From positions 62,001-126,000 of the forward strand of contig JAWKUA010000013.1 in assembly GCA_041398785.1 (NCBI GenBank): a DNA stretch of 64,000 bases, read 5' to 3'. Of the stretch, positions 1-9,144 are shown piece after piece. The notes beneath the pieces were generated by a model. It saw only the letters and a program-made list of their open reading frames with translations, was not told the origin of the DNA and searched no databases. The translations under genes and the position numbers were made by a program. Position 1 is the stretch's first letter. Every line of letters starts with the position of its first letter. Source of the stretch: Planctomycetaceae bacterium (GTDB lineage: Bacteria; Planctomycetota; Planctomycetia; Planctomycetales; Planctomycetaceae).

Positions 1-175
1 CAATCCGGCCGAACACAAAAGTCCGGCGTCACAGTCAAAGAATGAGGGCAACGAATCAGGCCCGCGAATCGAGCCGAGCAGCAGAACGCATCGGCTGACT
101 CATCAAACCCCCGTTTCTGTCAGCCCATTTCAGGCAGGCAGTGTCTGTCCCGAGGTCCCGAAGGAGTTCCAAACG

Positions 176-724
176 ATGAAGAAAGTTTTTAGTGTCGTGG
201 CATCTGCTCTGATGCTGGTCGCGTCTGCTCAGGCCGCTGACGTGAAGTCCGGTCTGCAGGTGGGTGACAGCCCGGCTCCGTTCAATGTTCTGGACGTGAC
301 TGGCCCGCAGGCCGGTGAAAAGCTGTGCTACCGCTGCAAGTACGGCAGCCGTCCGGTCGTCAGCATCTTCACGCGCAAGATGGACGACAAGGTCGCCAAA
401 CTGGTTAAGGAAATCGACGGTGTTGTCGGCAAGAACGAAGAAAACAAGATGGCGGCATTCGTCGTCCTGCTGACGGACACTCCGGAAGGCGCAGAAGCCG
501 GTCTGAAGAAGACTGCGGAATCCAACAAGATCACACACACTCCGCTGACCGTGTTTGAAAACTCTGTCGGCCCGGCTGACTACAAGATCGACAAGAACGC
601 GGAAATCACCGTGATGATGTGGGTCGACAGCAACGTGAAGGTCAACAAGGTCCTGACAGAAAAAGAACTCAGCGAAGACGCCATCAAGAAGGTGGCCGCT
701 GAAACCAAAGCGATCCTGGAATAG
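176..724 (+). CDS. Secreted thioredoxin-fold-like protein
   Basis: The 182-residue product begins with a clear signal peptide (residues 1-20, cleavage after AQA), so it is predicted to be exported. The mature part contains a CYRC motif at residues 51-54 followed by KYGSRPVVSIFTR, which resembles the strand and CxxC region of planctomycete thioredoxin-like secreted proteins. The role is therefore inferred to be redox or thiol-related, but no partner is visible. The start is supported by a strong ribosome binding site, GAAGGAG, about nine bases upstream of ATG. The gene stands alone and is followed by an intrinsic terminator. The fold assignment is moderate and the function unknown. Confidence 0.75.
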   Translation: MKKVFSVVASALMLVASAQAADVKSGLQVGDSPAPFNVLDVTGPQAGEKLCYRCKYGSRPVVSIFTRKMDDKVAKLVKEIDGVVGKNEENKMAAFVVLLTDTPEGAEAGLKKTAESNKITHTPLTVFENSVGPADYKIDKNAEITVMMWVDSNVKVNKVLTEKELSEDAIKKVAAETKAILE

Positions 725-782
725 TTCCCGATCTGATCACGGCGGATGACTGTGCGTTTGTCCGCTGAACAGGGAATTCGCA

Positions 783-813
783 GCCCGGCATTCACCAGGA
801 TGCCGGGCTTTTT
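783..813 (+). terminator. Intrinsic terminator after the thioredoxin-like gene
   Basis: GCCCGGCAT and ATGCCGGGC form a perfect 9-base stem around an 8-base loop, followed directly by five T residues. It lies about 60 bases after the preceding stop codon on the plus strand. Confidence 0.85.
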
Positions 814-986
814 CATGCGCTGAATGCCGAGTCCGGCGTGCAATCAGACGTCGACCCTTTGGCCGGCGACCGACGGCAAGCTGGAGTCCGAAAATCTCCG
901 ACAACCGTCACAACCGCTAAAGTTTGCCTGTCTTATCAGACGATTCCTGATGCTGAAGCGCGTGGATTTGCGCGCGGTGGCGATGG

Positions 987-1721
987 ATGCAAACGATGAG
1001 ACGACGACTTGCGACGATCTGTGCGCTGATTCTGGCTTCGACGCTGGCCGGCTGCTGTGTTCCGGCGCCGATGTGCCTGCAGCCTCCGCCAGGTTACGGA
1101 AGTCTGCCGCCGTATGGTTATCCGTATCCGAATCCCTATCTGGCACCGCCTCCCATGGCGCAGCCGGTTTGCGGTCCCGTTGCAGCCCCGTACAGGCTGG
1201 GTCCGCTGCGTCGACAGGCCCGCCGGCAGCGGCGATTTGAACGTGTCCTGAACCGTCTGTACGGCAGGGACGCGGAGCCGGAATCGTCGTGTTGCTCGTG
1301 TTCCGAATGCTGCAGTCCGTGCGAAACCTGCACCAGTTGCTGTGACAACGTCTCCGGTCAGCCGCAAATGTATCAGCAGCCCGCCTGCGAAATGCCTGCC
1401 TGTGAAATGCCGGCCAGCGAGTGTGGTGAGACGGCATACGGAACGACATACGACGCCACCTACGATGCGAATCCGCCGATGCCGGCTCCCGCGCCGCCGG
1501 TGGAACCGCAGGCATGGTCGGTTCAGCCGGTGCCGGACTACAACATTCCGCTGCCGCCCAGCGCGGCACACGGCGGAATCCAGCAAATGGGGCACAAACA
1601 GCCGCAGCCGCAGCCGCAGCCGCCGGCGCCTCGGGCCGCTCAGCCTGCCCCCGAAAGAACGAAGGTGCCGGGACAGCGAGTCCAGTTGCGACAACTGCGA
1701 GGTCCTGCCGATAAGGAATAA
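987..1721 (+). CDS. Cysteine-cluster, proline/glutamine-rich lipoprotein
   Basis: This 244-residue protein has an arginine-rich N-terminus, a hydrophobic stretch and a lipobox ending LAGC at residue 23, so it is predicted to be lipid-anchored. After a Pro/Tyr-rich segment it carries a dense cysteine cluster at residues 102-119 (nine Cys, pattern CC-C-CC-C-C-CC), then a short ACEMP repeat and a Pro/Gln-rich tail. No known domain is recognised. Cysteine-rich surface proteins are plausible in planctomycetes, and metal binding or disulfide cross-linking are possible roles, but both are inference. An internal ATG three codons later could be the true start. Confidence 0.7.
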   Translation: MQTMRRRLATICALILASTLAGCCVPAPMCLQPPPGYGSLPPYGYPYPNPYLAPPPMAQPVCGPVAAPYRLGPLRRQARRQRRFERVLNRLYGRDAEPESSCCSCSECCSPCETCTSCCDNVSGQPQMYQQPACEMPACEMPASECGETAYGTTYDATYDANPPMPAPAPPVEPQAWSVQPVPDYNIPLPPSAAHGGIQQMGHKQPQPQPQPPAPRAAQPAPERTKVPGQRVQLRQLRGPADKE

Positions 1722-2135
1722 CATGGGCTGGAATTCCCGAACCCGCGCCGTCGAAGAGTTGATTCAGAACGGCACAAAAGGCACCGCTGTACAGCGGCTG
1801 TGTCTTGTTCGACGTGATCCAGCGGCGTGGAACATCGGCCCTGCCACATACGTTCACCTTTCCACGGAATCGGCGCACACGAGTCATTGGGATCTTGGAA
1901 TCCCGTCGCTGGCAGGCAAAGCCACGGCCGGGAAGCTTGAGTCGGAATTCAGCCCGGTGAGAAATCCCCACCGGCCGACGACGGGCAGCAACACTACAAC
2001 CAGTCTCGTTTGCACCGCCGTCACTTGGTGGCAGAACTTGCCGAACAGCGGTCAGGTTTTCCTGAGCAACCCCGATTCGCGCGTCGATACAGACCACCGG
2101 GGTTCACTGTTCTGTGAAATCGGGAAACTTATCCA
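1722..2135. other. Intergenic region without a recognised gene
   Basis: These 414 bases show no convincing coding frame. The only structured element noticed is a perfect 14-base palindrome, CCGCTGTACAGCGG, at 1784-1797. It has no T-run after it and is not a clear terminator. The region precedes a short secreted protein, whose promoter may lie here. Confidence 0.5.
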
Positions 2136-2543
2136 ATGAATGCTCGCGTCTTCTTACTGGTCCTTGTCACCGGCTTGTTCATGTCGGCGTGGAACGGGGA
2201 CCAGGCAGCGATGCAGGCCGCTTTGGCCAGCCGCGACCGTGCGCGAGTGAATGTCGTTGCCAGCGACCGTTCTGAGGAATCGCAGACTTCCGCGTATACA
2301 ACAACGAAGCTGATGCCGAAATCAGAACCCGCTTCGTCAGCCGATCTGCGCGACGAACATCAGCGGCTGCCGTTTCCGCTTCCAGCCGGGATCTCCGCGG
2401 GACGGTACCAGGCCGTCAGCGATCGCGGTTCATCGCAGCTGGTTGTGATTCCGGCTGGTGAGACTCAGGGAACGGTGGAACGTGATCTGTACATCACCGA
2501 CGCCGCGGACGGCAGTCGCTGGTACCTGATCCGTCAGCGATAG
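2136..2543 (+). CDS. Small exported protein of unknown function
   Basis: The 135-residue product starts with a hydrophobic segment (residues 3-18) consistent with a signal peptide or anchor. The rest is hydrophilic and ends in a compact segment rich in beta-type residues (VERDLYITDAADGSRWYLI). No family is recognised. It lies 123 bases before the pseudokinase gene on the same strand and may be co-transcribed with it. Function unknown. Confidence 0.6.
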   Translation: MNARVFLLVLVTGLFMSAWNGDQAAMQAALASRDRARVNVVASDRSEESQTSAYTTTKLMPKSEPASSADLRDEHQRLPFPLPAGISAGRYQAVSDRGSSQLVVIPAGETQGTVERDLYITDAADGSRWYLIRQR

Positions 2544-2666
2544 CTTCATGGTCTGACGCGTGACCGGAGTGCGGCCGGCGGCCGGACCGTTCCCCATTGG
2601 ACCTTGCCGGAATGCGCCGATTCCGGAAGAATCCCGGAAGATTCTTCCTCTCCAATCGGCGCACGG

Positions 2667-5060
2667 ATGCCCGCACCGTCTGACAATCTGATTCGCCAGC
2701 TTACGGAATGGCGGCTTTGTTCGCGGCAGGATATCGATGCCTGCGAACCGATTGTCCGGCGGCTGTGCCATGACCTGCCGGACTTTGATTCCGTCTGGCT
2801 GGACGCGCTGGTGCAGCGCCGAATTCTGACGCCGTGGCAGGCTTCGACGCTGCAGTCGGCTCGCGCGGATCGCGTTCGGCAGGGCGACTTCGTGTTGCTG
2901 GAACCGCTGGGGACCGCGACATTTCTGGCTCGGTCCGTGTCTGATGACCGGCCGGTCGTGCTGCGGGAAATCGCGGACTCCGGACACGCACAGCCCGGAC
3001 ACTCGGAGCCCCTCAGCCGCGAACCTGCCGACGAAACGGAAGAGGATCGCCGGCTTCAGCGGTTGCAGGATCTGATCGAATCACTGGATCGCAACCGCAA
3101 CGGAGTGCCGCCGTCGATTGCGCTGCCGCGTGAGGTTCTGCGATGCGAACACGGCCGGGGACTGTGGCTGGTCGCTCCATACGTTGCGGGTTGGCGGCTG
3201 GATGACTTGCTTGTTCGGGGAGGACGACTGCCGGTTTCGGCGGTTTGCGAAATTGGACGTGATCTGCTTTCGGCCGTCTGCTGGCTGGAAACTCAGAAGC
3301 TGGTTCACGGCGATATTTCGCTTCGCAATGTTCGCCTTCGTCCGGACGGTCGTGCCGTGCTTGTTGATCCGTTCGTCTCGCGGCTGACTCGTCCGTCGGT
3401 GAGTTTTCGAGCGGATCTGCGGCTGCGCGACGTGGAATTCACGGCTCCGGAACTTGCCGGAACTGCTGGTCAGCCGTCGGTTCGCAGCGAGCTGTATTCC
3501 GTCGGATGTGTGTTGTGGCAATTGCTGACATCGCGGCCCGCGTTTCTGTCGGCTGATCCGCTGACAAAGCTGCTGAAGTCACAGGAACGCGACGTCGACG
3601 ATGTGCGGATTCTGGTGCCGGACTGCCCGGACCAGGTCGCTCGGCAAATTCAGAGTCTCACGCGGCGCAGCCCGGAACTTCGTCCCGCAACGGCTCAGGA
3701 TGCTTTGAAGAACTGGATGGCATTCTGCGAGAAGGGACATTCGCGGACACGCAGCCTGCTTCACCGCCTGCCGGATCGCCGGCAGGTGTCTTCGTTTTCG
3801 TCGCCTTCGTCGCGACGTCGCGCGACCGGTCGGAACAGGTTTCTGGCGATCACAACGACCACTGTCTGCCTGGTCATGGCCGTGTTTGTTGGAATTCAGC
3901 GGGGCCTGATTCCGTCGACGCTGAAGCTGGGACCGCATGCGTCGAGCATTGGTGCGACACCGAGCGAAGTCCGGACCGCGGCGTCGGCAGCGCCAGCCGA
4001 TGCCGACAGAGCCGCTGTCGACAAAGCCGCTGTCGCCGAAGATGAAACACCGATCGTCGACGGCATGCGATCACTGCCGTCGCCCGGCGCTGCGGGAGTC
4101 GTGGTGTTGCGGCCGGGAGAAACCTATCGAGCGACGGCGCTGCAATCATCCGGCACATTGCGCGTGGAATGCCCGGACGGAAGACCGGCGATTGTGAAAG
4201 TCGCTTCCGGCATGTCGTGGCACCTGGCAGGCAATCAGGTTGTGCTGCGAAACGTGGAGGTCCGCCGGGAACTTCGCGCGCCTGCGGCGGGTGACTCTTC
4301 TGCCGAAAATGCTCTGTTGGAAATCACGTGCGACCGACTGAGTCTCGGGCACTGCATTCTTCGAAATTCCGCGACGGACAAAACAGCGTCGTGTGTGGTC
4401 TGGCAGCCGTCGGCGGTCGGAACCGAAGCGTCGACATCGGTTGAACTCATTGACTGCGCGTTGACGGGCTCCGGCTGGGGCGTGTTGCTGAAATCGCCGG
4501 CGGAGCGTTGTTCGCTGACAAACGTTTTGCTGCAGACCGGCCGAGCCGCGATGCGCTGTGATGTGCCGGCGACCGCAGCGGCGGGCGCGGCGAGCCTGGA
4601 TTTCGAACTGACTCGCGTGTCGCAGGTTTCGGGCGACAGTTTTCTCGACGTGCTGCTGAATGATGACGAGCCCGCTCCCGGCATTCTGACCCGCATTGTC
4701 AGCGGTGAGTCTGTGTTGTCGGCGGACGCAGCGCTGGTGCGGTTTGCGTCGTCGCTGTCGGAGTGGTCGCCGGAAAACCTGCTGGTGGAATTCCGGCTGC
4801 GGGAACGCGGAAATCCGACGATTGTGCCGGGTTCCGTTCGTCCGGTTGTTTACTTCGACCGTTCTCTGTCATCGGTGGTGGAACTCGATCCTTCGCAAAT
4901 CCTGGTGGAAGCGCTGCTGTTCGCGAATCCGGTGTTCCGCGGAAAGGACGCTTCGACCACGAATGATCCGGAGTTTGCGGAATTCGAACTGCTGGATTAC
5001 GAAGGCCCGAAACTTAGCACGGTGAATCTGCCCGGTGTCAATGTAAGACGTCTGCCATAA
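2667..5060 (+). CDS. Membrane-anchored pseudokinase with extracytoplasmic beta-rich domain
   Basis: The first ~350 residues follow a Ser/Thr kinase layout: a poorly conserved N-lobe, a catalytic-loop equivalent HGDISLRNV at 214-222, VDPF at 233-236 in place of DFG, and an APE-like TAPEL at about 259-263. There is no glycine-rich P-loop and no DFG, so catalysis is doubtful and a scaffold or sensor role is more likely (inference). One transmembrane helix lies at about 391-411. The ~390-residue C-terminal part has repeated short strands (LRNVEV, LEITCDRLSLGHCIL, VELIDCAL) suggesting a parallel beta-helix outside the membrane. The ATG at 2667 was chosen over an upstream TTG. A membrane protein gene follows 30 bases later, so the two probably form an operon. 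Confidence 0.75.
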   Translation: MPAPSDNLIRQLTEWRLCSRQDIDACEPIVRRLCHDLPDFDSVWLDALVQRRILTPWQASTLQSARADRVRQGDFVLLEPLGTATFLARSVSDDRPVVLREIADSGHAQPGHSEPLSREPADETEEDRRLQRLQDLIESLDRNRNGVPPSIALPREVLRCEHGRGLWLVAPYVAGWRLDDLLVRGGRLPVSAVCEIGRDLLSAVCWLETQKLVHGDISLRNVRLRPDGRAVLVDPFVSRLTRPSVSFRADLRLRDVEFTAPELAGTAGQPSVRSELYSVGCVLWQLLTSRPAFLSADPLTKLLKSQERDVDDVRILVPDCPDQVARQIQSLTRRSPELRPATAQDALKNWMAFCEKGHSRTRSLLHRLPDRRQVSSFSSPSSRRRATGRNRFLAITTTTVCLVMAVFVGIQRGLIPSTLKLGPHASSIGATPSEVRTAASAAPADADRAAVDKAAVAEDETPIVDGMRSLPSPGAAGVVVLRPGETYRATALQSSGTLRVECPDGRPAIVKVASGMSWHLAGNQVVLRNVEVRRELRAPAAGDSSAENALLEITCDRLSLGHCILRNSATDKTASCVVWQPSAVGTEASTSVELIDCALTGSGWGVLLKSPAERCSLTNVLLQTGRAAMRCDVPATAAAGAASLDFELTRVSQVSGDSFLDVLLNDDEPAPGILTRIVSGESVLSADAALVRFASSLSEWSPENLLVEFRLRERGNPTIVPGSVRPVVYFDRSLSSVVELDPSQILVEALLFANPVFRGKDASTTNDPEFAEFELLDYEGPKLSTVNLPGVNVRRLP

Positions 5061-5090
5061 CGTTTTCGTGACGCTGTCGTGAGGCTGCCC

Positions 5091-5846
5091 ATGTATCGAG
5101 AACTGGATGTCGACCGGACGATCGAAACGCTTCACACGCTGCGAAATCGCGTGGGTGAGCGGTTTCCGGATTCCAGCCTGCAAGCCGTCTGCGGAGAACT
5201 CACCGACCTGGCTCGTGAAACCCGCAAGCGAATCGAATCTATTTCGCAGCCTCACATGCCGACTCGCCTTGGTGTGGCTCTGGTTCTGCTGCTGGCGATT
5301 GGTCTGACGGCGCTGATGGTGACCGGTATTGTGGTCAGTCAGCGGGACCGGTTTTCAATTGTGGAACTGATTCAGGTGACGGAACCGGCGACGAATGAAA
5401 TCGTCCTGATCGGAGCCGCGCTGCTGTTTCTGTTCGGCATGGAAGTCCGCATCAAACGCACTCGCGCGCTGAAGGTTCTGCATGAACTGCGAGCCATGTC
5501 TCACGTGATCGACATGCACCAGCTCACGAAGGATCCGAACCACATACTCGGATCACCCGCCAGTCGCACCAAGTCGTCTCCGCAGCGCACGCTGACGTCG
5601 TTCGAACTGACCCGCTACCTGGACTACTGCAGCGAAATGCTGTCTCTGATCGGGAAGCTGGCCGCGCTGTATGCTCAAAGCCTTCCCGACACGGTTGTTG
5701 TCGCGGCTGTCAATGACATTGAAACTCTGACGAACGGGATGAGCCGAAAGATCTGGCAGAAGATCGTGATGCTGGAGAAGGACCCGGCGAACGGGCCTCT
5801 GCCATCAGCGCCTGCCAGCGAATCGCAAACACCGACCGACGATTAG
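5091..5846 (+). CDS. Two-helix membrane protein, unknown function
   Basis: This 251-residue protein has a charged N-terminal region of about 60 residues, two hydrophobic segments (about 62-85 and 98-119), and a long hydrophilic C-terminal half that is probably helical. No family is recognised. It follows the pseudokinase by 30 bases and is convergent with the kinase-tubulin gene. It may be a membrane partner of the pseudokinase (inference from spacing only). A GTG four codons upstream at 5079 is an alternative start. Confidence 0.65.
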   Translation: MYRELDVDRTIETLHTLRNRVGERFPDSSLQAVCGELTDLARETRKRIESISQPHMPTRLGVALVLLLAIGLTALMVTGIVVSQRDRFSIVELIQVTEPATNEIVLIGAALLFLFGMEVRIKRTRALKVLHELRAMSHVIDMHQLTKDPNHILGSPASRTKSSPQRTLTSFELTRYLDYCSEMLSLIGKLAALYAQSLPDTVVVAAVNDIETLTNGMSRKIWQKIVMLEKDPANGPLPSAPASESQTPTDD

Positions 5847-5871
5847 AGAATTCTCCATTCCCCATCGCTCC

Positions 5872-8800
5872 CTACCAGGGCACATCGATCCGCGTGTGGA
5901 CGCGGCCGGCGACGTCGGCGATATGCGGATTTCGCGCGGTCATGCGTTTCAGAACGCGGTCGATGCTGACACCGTCAATTTCGCAGACGACCATCACGCG
6001 TCCGTCGGATGCTTCCCGGATGGCGACACAGTCTCCGAAAGTTTCCACCAGCCGGGTCGCCCATTCATCGCGGGAGTCACATGCCGGAAGATGACCGAGC
6101 ACGCGGCGGTATCCGCCCAGCCCGTGCAGCACCGGCCACGCATTTTCAGGGAACCGTGACTTGTTGTTGCCCTGAATCGCCGGCGAATCCTTGCCGCTGG
6201 AAGACGCGTTCATCAGGAAGGTAATGGCTTCTTCAAACAACTGCTCCACGGCGGCCGTCAGATTCGCTTCTTCGGACAGCATGGCTCCCAGGGAAAACGC
6301 GTTTGACGAACGCAGATGTCCGTCGAACGCATCGATCACCGGCTGCGGAATGGAATCGGACAGCACCAGTGTGGACGACATGCCCGACATCAGGCTCTGC
6401 AGTTTTGTCTGCATGGCGGTCAGTTGAGTATCAATCTTCACGACGTTTTTGCGGACGGTCTGCACATGCGTGAAGAAGCAGCGATAGATCGTCTGATAGG
6501 CGACCAGCACGCAGTATTCGCGGCAGAAGGCTCGCAGTGCGTCGTGATTGAACTCGCCGCTTTCCGTAACGAAGGCACACGCGTCGTCGTTGTCGGGTGA
6601 CTTGCACAGCCGGTTGAATGCCTGTTCGATTTCCGAAGCCAGGTTTTCGCATCCGGTGGCGGTGGTCTTCAGTTGATTGATGATGAACGCGACGGCGGCG
6701 GAACAGCCTTCCATGCGATGCGGCGCGTCCAGAATTCCGACCAGGTGCTTGCGAATTTCGGTTTCCGCAAGGCGGCTGGCGTCCTGAATCTGCCGCTGGG
6801 CTTCCAGAACAATTCGCTGCAGAGAAGACGAAGCGGCATCGGCGTCGTCTTCGCGGGGTGATGCGATGACGTCGGCCAGCAGGTTCAGAGCCTGCCGCCG
6901 TGTCGGAACCGTGTCCGCCAGTTGAGTCCGGATTCCCCGGAACACGCTGTCGGAGAACTGTTCGATTTTCTGACCGATCTTGCCCCGCAAGACGCCGACG
7001 ACCTGCTGCGGCAGCGTGTCGTCCGTGAGCTGCAGATCCGCCAGCAGTGTCTGAGTATCCGCCAACTGCGGCGGCAGCGCTTTCGTCACGCAGGCGGTTC
7101 GCGAGATCGCTGAGCCGCTCCACTTGCGCAGAACCAGCGAACACAGCACGCGAGCTTCCTGACGGGCGGCGTCGTGAAGCTGCTGATCCAGTGAAGCCAG
7201 TCCCAGCAGCCGCAGCGGTCGCTGCCCGTCACGGTCGGATCTCGAAACCGTCCGCCACGCTCGAAAGTCGTGTCCGCCGGAGGTCGTTGCACTTGTGAAC
7301 AGATACTGCGCCACGCTGGTGGTGCGTTCGGAAAACGCAGACGCGTTCAGGCCGTCGCCGCAGTGGAACAGATACGTGTCATCAAACGGGCACGTGTCCG
7401 TGTTGAGTTTGGATGGACTGAATCCCTTCTCCAGCCCCAGTCCCGGTGACGACAGAAGCTGCAGTTCCTGCAGGCAACTGACGGTGTTGGCTTCCTGGAC
7501 ATCCGTCACATTTCGAACGGCTCCGGTTCCGTGCAGCAGGATTCCCTGCAGGGACACGTCGGACAGTTTTCGGCTGCGCAGAATGTCGCGGATCAGAAAC
7601 GCGACGTCGGCGACCGCACCGCTGGACGTGCCGCCGGACGTTGCCGCCACGACAACAATATCCAGTTGTTCTTCATCGATCCCCTGCTTCAGAGCGGCGG
7701 CCGTGGCTTTGACGGAATCGGGCTCAAGCGCCTGCAGAATGGCTTCCTTCAGACGAGTTCGAACCAGCCGGCGATGATCGAAAAGAGCCAGGCGGCCCAG
7801 CGGCCGGATGCCTTCCACTTCACCGGAGCGGGGAATGTTGAACAGCCACCGGCGGCTCAGCCAGCTCAGGTCCAGATCGGTTTCCGCCCGGTAATCCTTC
7901 GACGATCGCAGGGGAATGTGAACGGTTTCGGTTTCCTTCAGACCTTCCTGAATCGTGGAACTGCGGACGTTGCGCAGATCGTTGCGATTGGTGTCGATCT
8001 GCAGGAACGACATGGCCGGAGTCATCGGGCCATAGGCTTCGTTCAGCCTGGCCTTCAGTGACCGCAGGACTTCTCCCGCCAGACCGCCGACACCGACGAA
8101 CACCGTCGGGCGCAGCAGCTTTCCCTTCACGGAAACGGGCTTTGTGGGAATCGGCTGCGACGCTTCTTCGGGCTGCGCGTCGCTGACCGGCCCCAGGGAC
8201 TGAACCAGTGCCGTGCGAGTCGCTTCTGACGCTCCGCCTTCGTAGTCCGATCTCAGCACCGGCAGCGAACGCGGTGTCTTGCGGCGCGAAAGTTCGTCGA
8301 TCAACTGACGGCAGCTGTCGAACCGGGAGTGAACGTTCTTGGCCAGTGCCCGGGCGATGACCGGACGATCGACCGGCTGCAGCGATGTCAGATCCGGCTG
8401 ACTTCGCAGATGCTGCGCCGTCAGTTGCGCAGCCGTCCGACCGTTGAACGGCGGTGTTCCGGTCAGCATCGTCTGGTACACGATCGCCAGACTGTACTGG
8501 TCGCTGGTTGCGCCGGGCCGGCCTTCGAAGATCTCGGGGGGTGCGAACAGCGGCGTGAAGCCGTTGACCAGCGAGACGTTCGTCAGGTTGACGTCCTTGG
8601 CCAGGCCGAAGTCACCGACCTTGACGTGATTTCCCTGCAGCAGCAGATTGTCCGGCTTGATGTCCAGATGCTGCATTCCATGCTGTTCGAACATGAAGTC
8701 CAGAGCATCAGCGGCATCGCGAAGGTACGACAGCAGTTCATCGCGGGGAATTCCCGCCAGACCTTCTTCACGGCACTGCCGATAGCGGTCTTCCAGATTG

Positions 8801-9144
8801 CCGTCGGCCAGTTCGGTCACGACGATCAGGCGGTTGTTGCAGATTTCGATGCGTTCAATGTTCAGCAGAAACGGATGCCGCAGGTCGCGCATGCGTTCCA
8901 GCGACTTCATTTCCGCCTCGGCGTGCTCGCCGTCGCGCTGGCCGAACAGGACCTTGACAGCCTTGGCCAGACCGCCGGGACCGATGGCTCGATAGACTTC
9001 ACCGTAACCTCCGCTGCCCAGAAGAGATTCCAGTTTGTAGCCCGCCAGCGTGGTGGCGTTCAGCCCCGGTGATGGCCCGACCGGCGTGTCGGTACCCAGG
9101 CGAGTTGTCCGGGCGACGTTTTCCATCGATTGACCTGTACTCAT
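5872..9144 (-). CDS. Ser/Thr kinase fused to tubulin/FtsZ-like domain
   Basis: The 1090-residue protein has a complete N-terminal kinase: P-loop GSGGYGEV 43-50, probable ATP lysine in AVKV at residue 64, catalytic loop HLDIKPDN 159-166, DFG 178-180 and APPE 201-204. The usual HRD is HLD, so it is a non-RD kinase that should still be active. After a linker, VFVGVGGLAGEVLRSLK (from 348) and ATSGGTSSGAVADV (501-514) match the nucleotide-binding strand and glycine-rich loop of bacterial tubulin-like proteins (Tubulin_2 type). The remaining ~550 residues are helical and unassigned. The start overlaps the stop of the AAA+ ATPase gene by ATGA, implying translational coupling. The pairing suggests phosphorylation-controlled GTPase or filament behaviour, which is inference. 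Confidence 0.85.
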   Translation of the reverse strand: MSTGQSMENVARTTRLGTDTPVGPSPGLNATTLAGYKLESLLGSGGYGEVYRAIGPGGLAKAVKVLFGQRDGEHAEAEMKSLERMRDLRHPFLLNIERIEICNNRLIVVTELADGNLEDRYRQCREEGLAGIPRDELLSYLRDAADALDFMFEQHGMQHLDIKPDNLLLQGNHVKVGDFGLAKDVNLTNVSLVNGFTPLFAPPEIFEGRPGATSDQYSLAIVYQTMLTGTPPFNGRTAAQLTAQHLRSQPDLTSLQPVDRPVIARALAKNVHSRFDSCRQLIDELSRRKTPRSLPVLRSDYEGGASEATRTALVQSLGPVSDAQPEEASQPIPTKPVSVKGKLLRPTVFVGVGGLAGEVLRSLKARLNEAYGPMTPAMSFLQIDTNRNDLRNVRSSTIQEGLKETETVHIPLRSSKDYRAETDLDLSWLSRRWLFNIPRSGEVEGIRPLGRLALFDHRRLVRTRLKEAILQALEPDSVKATAAALKQGIDEEQLDIVVVAATSGGTSSGAVADVAFLIRDILRSRKLSDVSLQGILLHGTGAVRNVTDVQEANTVSCLQELQLLSSPGLGLEKGFSPSKLNTDTCPFDDTYLFHCGDGLNASAFSERTTSVAQYLFTSATTSGGHDFRAWRTVSRSDRDGQRPLRLLGLASLDQQLHDAARQEARVLCSLVLRKWSGSAISRTACVTKALPPQLADTQTLLADLQLTDDTLPQQVVGVLRGKIGQKIEQFSDSVFRGIRTQLADTVPTRRQALNLLADVIASPREDDADAASSSLQRIVLEAQRQIQDASRLAETEIRKHLVGILDAPHRMEGCSAAVAFIINQLKTTATGCENLASEIEQAFNRLCKSPDNDDACAFVTESGEFNHDALRAFCREYCVLVAYQTIYRCFFTHVQTVRKNVVKIDTQLTAMQTKLQSLMSGMSSTLVLSDSIPQPVIDAFDGHLRSSNAFSLGAMLSEEANLTAAVEQLFEEAITFLMNASSSGKDSPAIQGNNKSRFPENAWPVLHGLGGYRRVLGHLPACDSRDEWATRLVETFGDCVAIREASDGRVMVVCEIDGVSIDRVLKRMTARNPHIADVAGRVHTRIDVPW

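Noticed and set aside
844..2097. Long minus-strand open frame opposite the cysteine-rich lipoprotein
   Set aside because: It is Arg/Ala/Pro-rich, has no family match, and mirrors codon bias of the plus-strand gene.
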